Assembly (NCBI GenBank): GCA_017385345.1
Contig: JAFNRY010000166.1
Location: forward strand, 1 to 11,739
DNA: 11,739 bases
Direction: 5' to 3'
Source: Kiritimatiellia bacterium
Lineage (GTDB): Bacteria > Verrucomicrobiota > Kiritimatiellia > RFP12 > UBA1067
A program made the position numbers and the translations under genes. Positions 5,738 through 11,739 of this stretch are shown here, one piece after another. The stretch's first letter is position 1; every line of letters begins with the position of its first letter. The notes below the pieces were generated by a model. That model was not told where the DNA came from. It did no database searches and saw only the letters and a list, made by a program, of their open reading frames with translations.

Positions 5738-6643
5738 CTACTTCGCGGGATGCACCCCCATGCCTTTCTCCGCGCCCGCAAGCGCGGTGGTGTAGGCGAT
5801 CTTCTCCTTCACTTCCGTCACCACCACCGTGCCGAGCTTCGTCATTTCGCTGTCGAGCGTTTCGCCGGTGTCTTCGTCCACCAGTTCCTCGACCTTGCCG
5901 ATGTCGAACTTCATGCCGACCGCCACGCCCTCGCGCGAGCCGCGGTTGATGACGAGCTTGTCTGGCTTGGCGAGCACGACCGAGCCTTCCCAAGGGATGG
6001 AATCGAGTTGGGCGGTGATGTATTCCATCGCCTGGTTGACGGCGTCGATCGCCGCCTTGCCCATGTTGTCCTTTTCGAAGCCGGCGAGGTCGCCCGTGAG
6101 GCCGCCGAGCTTCGAGCCGTGGTAGCCGAGGCTGAGCCCGCGCTTTCCGCTCTTGCCGATCACGCTTTTCGAGCCTTTCACCTGGCCGGTCATCGAATCG
6201 ACGACGTAGATGGTGATGTTGATTTCGGCGCTGCCGGCGTCGCCGCCGATGGTGATGCCCTTGAATCCGAATCCGCCGCCCGCGCCTTTGACGTCCTGGA
6301 CGTGGGTGATGGCGCCCTTGACGAGCAGCTGCGCCGGCGACATGCGTCCCGTCTTGGGAGCCTTCTTTCCGCCCGCCGTTCGGCCGCTCGCCGCGAGATC
6401 CTGCTCCGCCATGGCCGCGCCGCGCATGTCGGCTTCGCCGAGCACGATGAACTTGCCGCTCTGCACGAGCTGGTCGGTCAGGATCGTCCCCCAGGCGTCG
6501 CCGAGATCCCACTGGCCGCGCCAGTTGGCCTTGTTCTCGAACTTGTTCACCATGATCGTGTAGCGCAGATTGCCTCCCTGCGCGAATGCCGTCCCCGCCG
6601 CGAAAGCCGCCGCCAGCGCTATCGCCAAAGATCTCATTTTCAC
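5738..6643 (-). CDS. Exported CsgG/FlgT-like protein (curli-type assembly family), not a lipoprotein
   Basis: A 301-residue exported protein. Seen: basic start and hydrophobic core with an AxA cleavage site (AGTAFA, then Q22), but no lipobox cysteine. The mature N-terminal half has the CsgG-family pattern: YTIMVNKFENK, GDAWGTILTDQLVQSGKFIVL (the helix and strand after the first beta strand), AEQDLAASG, LVKGAITHVQDV, then an amphipathic strand pair ending INITIYVVDSMTGQVKGSKS. The last ~75 residues (VLAKPDKLVINRGSREGVAV, G-M-K-F, DEDTGETLDSEMTKLGTVVV) resemble the C-terminal domain of FlgT and related proteins. CsgG forms the outer-membrane curli secretion pore and is lipid-anchored; without a lipobox and with no csg genes near, a periplasmic or envelope role is likelier. 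Start: GTG at 6643 lies 7 bases after GAGGAGG; ATG at 6637 is 13 bases away and less likely. Convergent with the kinase gene, 22 bp apart. Confidence 0.75.
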   Translation of the reverse strand: MKMRSLAIALAAAFAAGTAFAQGGNLRYTIMVNKFENKANWRGQWDLGDAWGTILTDQLVQSGKFIVLGEADMRGAAMAEQDLAASGRTAGGKKAPKTGRMSPAQLLVKGAITHVQDVKGAGGGFGFKGITIGGDAGSAEINITIYVVDSMTGQVKGSKSVIGKSGKRGLSLGYHGSKLGGLTGDLAGFEKDNMGKAAIDAVNQAMEYITAQLDSIPWEGSVVLAKPDKLVINRGSREGVAVGMKFDIGKVEELVDEDTGETLDSEMTKLGTVVVTEVKEKIAYTTALAGAEKGMGVHPAK

Positions 6644-6650
6644 CGTCTTT

Positions 6651-6657
6651 CCTCCTC
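6651..6657 (-). promoter_or_regulatory. Strong ribosome binding site that selects a GTG start
   Basis: On the minus strand GAGGAGG (6657 to 6651) lies 7 bases before GTG at 6643 and 13 before ATG at 6637. The spacing favours the GTG. An in-frame ATG at 6676 lies upstream of this site and would put a polar stretch before the signal peptide, so it is not the start. Confidence 0.65.
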
Positions 6658-6683
6658 TTGCTATGTGAGTTTTCATTTATTGC

Positions 6684-6697
6684 CGCCGTTCGCGGCG
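6684..6697 (-). promoter_or_regulatory. Short GC hairpin at the 5' end of the CsgG-like mRNA
   Basis: Read on the minus strand, CGCCG-CGAA-CGGCG is a perfect 5-bp stem with a GNRA-type tetraloop. It starts about four bases after the transcription start predicted from the TGGTACAAT box (start site near 6701). Stem-loops at the very 5' end are known to protect some bacterial mRNAs from decay; that role here is inference. It is not a terminator, as no T tract follows. Confidence 0.4.
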
Positions 6698-6707
6698 TCC
6701 GGGGCGT

Positions 6708-6716
6708 ATTGTACCA
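6708..6716 (-). promoter_or_regulatory. Extended -10 promoter of the CsgG-like gene
   Basis: Minus-strand TGGTACAAT (6716 to 6708) is an extended -10 element, one mismatch from TATAAT. It predicts a start site near 6701 and a leader of roughly 58 bases ending in the GAGGAGG ribosome site. No convincing -35 is seen at the usual distance, where an imperfect palindrome begins instead. Confidence 0.5.
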
Positions 6717-6737
6717 AAAACCTTCCGGCACGTTTTG

Positions 6738-6761
6738 AGCGGAACGGACTTCCGGTCCGCT
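6738..6761. promoter_or_regulatory. 24-nt imperfect palindrome, candidate operator
   Basis: The arms are AGCGGA and TCCGCT outside and CGGA and TCCG inside, with one mismatched pair between them and two central bases (CT). Ten of 12 arm positions pair continuously around that mismatch. It lies 21 bp upstream of the extended -10 of the CsgG-like gene, next to or over its -35 region, and about 70 bp upstream of the -10 for the peptidase gene. No T tract follows on either strand, so a terminator is unlikely. An operator for a dimeric regulator is inference. Confidence 0.4.
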
Positions 6762-6828
6762 GTTCGAGGCGGCGCAGCTTCCGAAGGGCCGGGAAAGGAA
6801 TGAAAGGCGGCAAAAGAGCGGCGATATG

Positions 6829-6837
6829 TGGTAAAAT
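6829..6837 (+). promoter_or_regulatory. Extended -10 promoter of the C10 peptidase gene
   Basis: TGGTAAAAT at 6829-6837 matches the extended -10 form and shares TGGTAnAAT with the opposing promoter of the CsgG-like gene. The predicted start near 6844 leaves a ~23-base leader containing GGAG (6854-6857), 9 bases before the ATG at 6867. No clear -35. Confidence 0.5.
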
Positions 6838-6866
6838 ATAAAGGGAAGGAAACGGAGAAAAGCCGT

Positions 6867-9800
6867 ATGAAGATAAAGATTCTGCCGTTGATGGCGGTGA
6901 TGGCGTTCGTGTATGGAGCGGGCGCGGAGGAGGTTTCGCCGGCTCGCGCCAAGTCGGTCGCCGAGGCGTGGGTCAAGGCCGGCGGCGTGTTCGAGACGCA
7001 GAAAGCGACGCAGGGAGGCTCTCGCGCGGGAGCGGGGGCGGCCGCGGCGACGGCGTCGGGCGTGCGAACGTTCAGGAACGCCGCGGGCGCGGCGGACTTC
7101 CATATAGTTGACATGGCCGGCGGCGGCGTGGTCGTCATCGCCGGCGATGACGACATCTGCCCCGTCATCGCTTTTTCCTCCGGATCGATGCCCGACCTTG
7201 ATCCGGAGAAGCCCGGATGCACGAACCGCACGGCTTATGTGCTTTTGAAACTTGGCGTCGAAGCGAGCCGCGCCGCCCTTGCAGGCGGCGCTTCCGCCGG
7301 GCAGGAAGAAGACGCCGGCTCAGGAGCCGGCGGACGCGCCTCCGCCGGGGCGGCTTCCGCGACCTCGTCCAGCGGGGCGAAGGCGATGTGGAAGCGGCTT
7401 TCCGCGACGAGCGCTTCTTCCGGCTCGCGCGCAAGCGCAGGCATCGCCAACCAGATCGATTCCGCGGACCTCATCACCGACATGCGCGTCGAGCCGCTTC
7501 TCAAATCGGCGTGGAACCAGATGGAATCTTTCGCGGGCGGCCCGTACTGCTACAACTACTACACGCCGAACCACTATCCCTGCGGCTGCGTGGCCACCGC
7601 CGCTTCGCAGATAATGCGCTATTGGTGCTGGCCTGCAACGAATGAAGTCCTTTCCGCCTTCGAGAATGGGGCCTGCACGGTTGACAACGTGGCGACGACG
7701 CTCCAGTCGGTTGGCTATCCCGAAGACCGTTCCTACAACTGGGATATCATGGACTACCGCCCCGGGTTTGACACGCCGGAGGAAAATCTCAAGGAGATCG
7801 GCAAGCTGACGGCCGACTTCGGCATTGCGGCCGGTGCGATGTATGCAGCAGGCGAGACCGGAGCCTACTCCGCCATGGCCGCCCAGGCGCTCAGGACGCA
7901 TTTCGCGTACAAGAGCGCCCTCTTCTATTGGGGCGCCATGAACGAGAGCCGGAAGGCCTCTCTCCACTACCGCGAAACGCGCAACCGCGTCATATACGCC
8001 AACCTCGACGCGGGCATGCCTGTCTATTTCGGAATCCAGGCGAGCGAGGGCGAGAGCGGCCACGCGGTGGTGGCCGACGGCTACGGCTTCGTCAGCGAAG
8101 GAGAAGGGGAAAATGCCGAAGTTTACGAGTTCGCGCACGTGAACGTCGGCTGGGGCGGCATAGACAACATGTGGTACAACCTTCCGGTCATATGGCCCAA
8201 GAATTCCGGCGCTGCGTGGGGCGACACGAGCATAAAGTTCGACCAGCTCGAAGAGGCCGTCTTCAATATCCATCCCACAAAGGACATGGGCTTGAACTCG
8301 ATAATCTCCGGCCGCGTGCTCAACGAAGGGGAAGTCGTCGCGGACGCCGCGGTTACGGTCGATGCGGTGGACGCGACGACCGGCGAGATCGTCGATACCG
8401 TCGAATGCGACGAACACGGCGTTTACAGCTTCATCCTCCCGGCCGGTGCCGGCAAAAGATACGATCTCCAGGCTTCGGCGACGGTTGACGGAAAGGATCT
8501 TGCCGCGGCGACGGAAGAGAGCATAGAACTTTCCCAAAGCATTATGACCGACAATGGCATGGGTTCCATCGGCAACGTCTGGGGCGTCGAGCTCGACATC
8601 GCGCCCGGCACGGTCCGCGCGGTCAACAAGGCCGGCGACGCGAGAACATTCTCGAGCCTCGAGCGCGCGTTGAAATACGCCAACAACATAACGTCGTTCG
8701 GCCGGGTCGAAAGGCTCGAGGTTATTGCGCCCACCAAGATCAAATCCGCCGTTACGCTAACCAATAGCTTCGCGGTCGTTTGCGTTCCCGACGCCGAACA
8801 GGGCTTTTCCGCGCCCGCTGATTGCCCGGTGACGGTTCTCGATTCCGCGATAGTCAGGGCGGCGGACGCTTTCTGCGGCGAGGCCCACGAGTATGTCGTG
8901 AATATTTCGTCCGGGGCTGAGATTCTCTTTTCGAACATCGTGTTCCGTGCGGAATCGGACAACGGGTACGCAAGGCCGGGCTGGTTCCACGTTGAGAGCG
9001 GATCGCGCATCGCGCTCGCCGGCACGCTGTCTCTCGGCGGCATAGGTACGCACGATCCGGAAGCCGTCGCCGTCATGGAGGCGGTCGATTTCGCGGGCGA
9101 GGGCGTCGGCGTCGCGTGCTCCGGTTCGGAAGAGGCCGGGACGCAGTTCGGCATCGTGGCCGACGGCGTTTCCGGCGCGGGTGAAACCGCCAGACGGATC
9201 GTGAACAATTCAAGGCCGGACACGACGCGCGGTTCGGTGGACGGCGCGAAGCTCGTCTGGACCGCGGGCGGAATCGCCGAGGCTGTCGATGCGAACGCAT
9301 GCATCGTCGCCGGAGGGTCGAAGCGGAATTACTGGTCGCTCGACAGGCTTTTCGAGGAGAACGGATGCGCCGGCAGCGTGGTGGTGATGCGCAGCATTCC
9401 TGCGACGGCGTTTACGAACACGGTGACCGTCACCGGCGTTTTGGATGTTTCCGCAGGCGACGGAGTTTCGCCCGAAATCGTGTTCGGCACGGTCGGCGGT
9501 GATGCGGCGAAGATGCAGAGCGCGTTTCTCGTTTCTGGCTCCGGCGCGTCGCTGAAGGTTTCCGGCGTAGCGCTCAAGCGTAGCGGAGCGGGTACTGCGC
9601 CGTTCGCGGTGGTTGACGGCGGCGCGTCCTTCGTCCTCGGTTCAGGCGGGTCCATCGAGGGGGTGCAGCTCGGATCGAACGAGGAAATCGCCCCTGTCAA
9701 AGTGGCTTCTGGAACGTTTGGTATGGAGAGCGGTTCCGCCATCCGCGGATGCATTGCTACGAGAGGTGCGAACCAGCGTTCGCCGAGCGCGGTGCTGCTC

Positions 9801-11624
9801 AATGGCTCCGGCTGCGTGTTCGAGATGAAAGGCGGGGAGATTTCCGGCTGCGCGTGCAAAGGTCCGAGCGAGACAACCGGCGCCGTCGCGGCGAAAGAAG
9901 GGGCCAGAATCGTACTTTCGGGCGGTGCCGTGGTTTCGGAAAATACGATAGCAGGCGGCAGCCGGTCCGGCGACATCTACTGCGCTCCGCGCGGCGACAC
10001 CGCGCCGCTTGTCGAGGTCGCCGGCGACTTGACCGGCGGCGAAGGTTCCATAGGCGTCCATGATGCCGCGAACGACTCTGAGGGTGCCGTATTCGCAGTT
10101 GCGAAGTCCGTCGCCGCCGCGAGGAATTCGGCTTCGGCGTTCTTCGCCGCCAAGCATGGCGACTGGGTTGCGAAGGCGGTCTCGGACGGCAAGTCGCTTG
10201 CGTGGGTCGAGAAGGCGGACGAGGGAATCCAGCCGGTTGATGAAACGGAGGCCGCGGCGTCGGTGATGTCCGGCGGCGCGACGAAGTATTACGCGACCGT
10301 CGAGGATGCGTTCGCGGTTTCCACGAACGGCGGCGAAAAGGTTGCGCTTTGCAGGGACGCCGTCTTCACGGAGAAGATCGTGCTTGCCGCGTCCAACGAG
10401 TTCGACGGCGCCGGGTTTACGCTGTCCAGGGGCGAGGATTCGAACGCATCGTTCATGATTTCGAATGTCGCTCTTGTCGCCGCGAATGTCGTGTTCGACG
10501 GCGGGGCGGCGATTCCCGAAGACGAGACCAACCGCGTCGCGCTCGCCTCAGGCAGGATGTTCACCGTCCTGGACGGTGGATCGCTCGAGTTCGGGGACGG
10601 GGCGGCGCTGAGCAACGTCGTTTGTTCGGCCGTCGGCGACGTCGCGCCCGTAGTCGTCTGGGGCGGAACCTTCACGATGCGGGATGGATCCAGGATCTGC
10701 GGCTGCACCAACAGGTTCGCGCGTTCGTCGGCCGGCGCGTTTTCGGCGGGCGCCGTCGTCCTGGACGGCAAGGACGGATTCGAGACGGCGGGATTTTTCC
10801 GCGGCGGCGCGATATCCGCGTGCGCCACGGTTTCCACCAGCGGCCCGTCCGGCGACGACAGCGCGCTTTCCGGCGCCGTGTACGCCGCGAACGGAGCGAA
10901 AATCTATGTGGACGGAACCGCGCAAATCAAGGACAATTCCGCCGCGGCGGGCGCGGGAGCCTCGCCGGACGGCTTTTGGCCGTGCAACCTCGTCGTGCAG
11001 GATTTGAGCGAACTGTGGCTCGACTCGGACTTCTCCGGGTCCGCCGGATTTACCGAGGGCATCGGCGGCAACACCAACATATTCGGTAGGGTTGCTAAAG
11101 AATATTTCCAGTCGGCCGGGGCGGACGCGGTCGCGGCATCCGCGGCGAATTTCGTCCACGACGTCCACGGTTCGCGCGGCCTTGTGGCCAAAAACGCGGA
11201 AGGCGAGTATTATCTGGTCTGGCGCAGGGCGGTTCCCGAAGGAGCGGAGAAGATCGTCGTTCCCGTCGTGGTCAACGGCGAAGAAGAGGAGGTCGAGCTC
11301 GAGATTGTGGCCGAAAGCAGCGGCGAAAAGGCCGTCGTCGCGTGCGAACCCGTGTATGTCGCGTCCATAGGCAAATCGCAGGACGGCGCCAACTGGGAAA
11401 TCGTGTTCACCAACGGCACGCTCCGTTGCAAGTACGTGCTGAAGACGTCCGGCGATCTGACCAAGCCGCTCGACGAGTGGGAGGAGGCGGGGGTCATCGA
11501 GGCTCTCGAGAAGTTCTTCGGCGCCGACGGCGCCGAGGCGAAAAAGGCGTTCAAGTTCACGCCGCCGGCCGGCGGGGATCGGCGTTTCTGGTACGTCGAA
11601 GGCTACGACGGCGTCGAGGAGTAA
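6867..11624 (+). CDS. Giant secreted C10 (streptopain-like) cysteine peptidase fused to a beta-helix stalk
   Basis: A 1585-residue exported protein. Order: signal peptide 1-20 (MKIKILPLMAVMAFVYGAGA, then EE); propeptide about 22-120, with SPARAKSVAEAWV and FHIVDMAGGGVVVIAGDDD as in streptopain/C10 zymogens; an Ala/Ser/Gly-rich linker at 130-197; catalytic domain about 203-475, with nucleophile Cys241 in YPCGCVATAASQIMRYW, His399 in SGHAVVADGYGF, and HVNVGWGGIDNMWYNL in place of the usual N-W-G-W-G-G; a carboxypeptidase-regulatory-like domain about 477-573 (SIISGRVLNEGEVVADAAVT ... GVYSFILPAG); three beta-helix-like modules about 581-808, 809-1130 and 1131-1400, each opening with a (Y)xSL/ATVE-type helix; and a C-terminal domain from about 1455 (LRCKYVLKTSGDL ... 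RRFWYVEGYDG). C10 enzymes are secreted and autoactivated; the stalk should present the protease at the surface. No C-terminal beta-barrel, LPxTG or T9SS-type signal is obvious. Start set by GGAG spacing and the signal peptide. Confidence 0.85.
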   Translation: MKIKILPLMAVMAFVYGAGAEEVSPARAKSVAEAWVKAGGVFETQKATQGGSRAGAGAAAATASGVRTFRNAAGAADFHIVDMAGGGVVVIAGDDDICPVIAFSSGSMPDLDPEKPGCTNRTAYVLLKLGVEASRAALAGGASAGQEEDAGSGAGGRASAGAASATSSSGAKAMWKRLSATSASSGSRASAGIANQIDSADLITDMRVEPLLKSAWNQMESFAGGPYCYNYYTPNHYPCGCVATAASQIMRYWCWPATNEVLSAFENGACTVDNVATTLQSVGYPEDRSYNWDIMDYRPGFDTPEENLKEIGKLTADFGIAAGAMYAAGETGAYSAMAAQALRTHFAYKSALFYWGAMNESRKASLHYRETRNRVIYANLDAGMPVYFGIQASEGESGHAVVADGYGFVSEGEGENAEVYEFAHVNVGWGGIDNMWYNLPVIWPKNSGAAWGDTSIKFDQLEEAVFNIHPTKDMGLNSIISGRVLNEGEVVADAAVTVDAVDATTGEIVDTVECDEHGVYSFILPAGAGKRYDLQASATVDGKDLAAATEESIELSQSIMTDNGMGSIGNVWGVELDIAPGTVRAVNKAGDARTFSSLERALKYANNITSFGRVERLEVIAPTKIKSAVTLTNSFAVVCVPDAEQGFSAPADCPVTVLDSAIVRAADAFCGEAHEYVVNISSGAEILFSNIVFRAESDNGYARPGWFHVESGSRIALAGTLSLGGIGTHDPEAVAVMEAVDFAGEGVGVACSGSEEAGTQFGIVADGVSGAGETARRIVNNSRPDTTRGSVDGAKLVWTAGGIAEAVDANACIVAGGSKRNYWSLDRLFEENGCAGSVVVMRSIPATAFTNTVTVTGVLDVSAGDGVSPEIVFGTVGGDAAKMQSAFLVSGSGASLKVSGVALKRSGAGTAPFAVVDGGASFVLGSGGSIEGVQLGSNEEIAPVKVASGTFGMESGSAIRGCIATRGANQRSPSAVLLNGSGCVFEMKGGEISGCACKGPSETTGAVAAKEGARIVLSGGAVVSENTIAGGSRSGDIYCAPRGDTAPLVEVAGDLTGGEGSIGVHDAANDSEGAVFAVAKSVAAARNSASAFFAAKHGDWVAKAVSDGKSLAWVEKADEGIQPVDETEAAASVMSGGATKYYATVEDAFAVSTNGGEKVALCRDAVFTEKIVLAASNEFDGAGFTLSRGEDSNASFMISNVALVAANVVFDGGAAIPEDETNRVALASGRMFTVLDGGSLEFGDGAALSNVVCSAVGDVAPVVVWGGTFTMRDGSRICGCTNRFARSSAGAFSAGAVVLDGKDGFETAGFFRGGAISACATVSTSGPSGDDSALSGAVYAANGAKIYVDGTAQIKDNSAAAGAGASPDGFWPCNLVVQDLSELWLDSDFSGSAGFTEGIGGNTNIFGRVAKEYFQSAGADAVAASAANFVHDVHGSRGLVAKNAEGEYYLVWRRAVPEGAEKIVVPVVVNGEEEEVELEIVAESSGEKAVVACEPVYVASIGKSQDGANWEIVFTNGTLRCKYVLKTSGDLTKPLDEWEEAGVIEALEKFFGADGAEAKKAFKFTPPAGGDRRFWYVEGYDGVEE
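8606..11060 (+). repeat. Three diverged tandem beta-helix modules within the C10 peptidase
   Basis: Modules 2 and 3 align clearly by eye: PVKVASGTFGMESGSAIRGC with PVVVWGGTFTMRDGSRICGC; MKGGEISGCA with FRGGAISACA; GAVAAKEGARIVLSGGAVV with GAVYAANGAKIYVDGTAQI. Each begins with a 'data-table' style opening (SKRNYWSLDRLFEENG; TKYYATVEDAFAV), and module 1 opens similarly (DARTFSSLERALKYAN). The repeated G-G-(A/S/E)-I motifs recall the GGAI repeats of chlamydial polymorphic membrane proteins. The copies are ancient protein-level repeats, not recent DNA duplications. Confidence 0.6.
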
Positions 11625-11634
11625 AGGAGAAGAA

Positions 11635-11739
11635 ATGGCGAAAGAAGCGAAGACCTCTACGGGCAATTCCGTGCTCGACGCGGTGATGAGCCAGATCCGC
11701 AAGGAGTTCGGCGAGATGTCCATCATGCGCCTCGGCGAC
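11635..11739 (+). CDS. recA: Recombinase A, N-terminal fragment (runs off the window)
   Basis: The first 35 codons of RecA, the DNA-dependent ATPase for homologous recombination and SOS induction. Seen: a short polar N-terminus, then SVLDAVMSQIRKEFGE and MSIMRLGD, aligning with the first helix and the SIMRLG motif of bacterial RecA. The normally conserved F-G-K-G-S reads F-G-E-M-S, an unusual pair of changes just before SIMRLG. The Walker A loop lies beyond the window. AGGAG at 11625-11629 is 5 bases before the ATG. Only 10 bp separate it from the stop of the peptidase gene, and no terminator or promoter is visible between, so some recA message may come by readthrough or from a promoter inside the peptidase gene. 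Confidence 0.9.
   Translation, partial: MAKEAKTSTGNSVLDAVMSQIRKEFGEMSIMRLGD

Noticed and set aside
6828..6866. Upstream ATG at 6828 as start of the peptidase gene
   Set aside because: It overlaps the -10 box, adds a highly charged stretch before the signal peptide and lacks a ribosome site; ATG 6867 has GGAG and a proper signal.
7255..7460. Ala/Ser/Gly-rich stretch as a frameshift artefact
   Set aside because: The frame keeps the GC-rich third-position pattern and runs without a break from propeptide to catalytic domain.

Overview
The window is about 65% GC and almost entirely coding. It comes from a Gram-negative bacterium. The first ~100 bases differ: 37 of the first 100 are G or C, and codon use in the open frame there is AT-rich. 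The taxonomic guess, a member of the Verrucomicrobiota/Kiritimatiellota side of the PVC superphylum (possibly gut or sediment), is inference. It rests on gene style: a NarL-type histidine kinase whose extracellular part looks like tandem OB-like 'GVVTF...' domains, and a giant secreted C10 peptidase fused to a beta-helix stalk with a C-terminal domain resembling those on many secreted proteins of that group. No rRNA or other clade marker is present, and recA is only a 35-codon stub.

Layout, left to right. (1) Positions 1-~104 are an AT-rich stretch abruptly joined to the end of a minus-strand queD gene. (2) A minus-strand pair, a YbgC-type acyl-CoA thioesterase (471-884) and queD (start 474), overlaps by ATGA. 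(3) A 39-bp divergent promoter region (885-923) has two TATAAT boxes so close to the start codons that both mRNAs would be leaderless or nearly so. (4) A five-gene plus-strand cluster (924-5715) holds an NSS-family sodium symporter, ribulose-5-phosphate 3-epimerase (rpe), a free-standing phosphopantothenoylcysteine decarboxylase (coaC), a DPM1-like GT2 glycosyltransferase and an orphan sensor histidine kinase. The last four are joined by 4-, 4- and 10-bp overlaps. (5) A convergent minus-strand gene (5738-6643) encodes an exported CsgG/FlgT-like protein. (6) A 223-bp divergent intergenic region carries two extended -10 promoters (both TGGTAnAAT), a 24-nt imperfect palindrome and a leader hairpin. 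(7) A 1585-residue secreted protein (6867-11624) combines signal peptide, C10 propeptide, streptopain-like catalytic domain, one carboxypeptidase-regulatory-like domain, three beta-helix-like modules and a C-terminal domain. (8) The first 35 codons of recA begin 10 bp further on.

Most genes are housekeeping or accessory genes of known families: cofactor and tRNA-modification synthesis, pentose phosphate pathway, lipid-linked sugar synthesis, amine/amino-acid uptake. The most unusual objects are the peptidase/beta-helix protein, the tight leaderless divergent promoter and the composition break at the left edge. I found no phage-defence system, CRISPR array, transposase, tRNA or rRNA gene.
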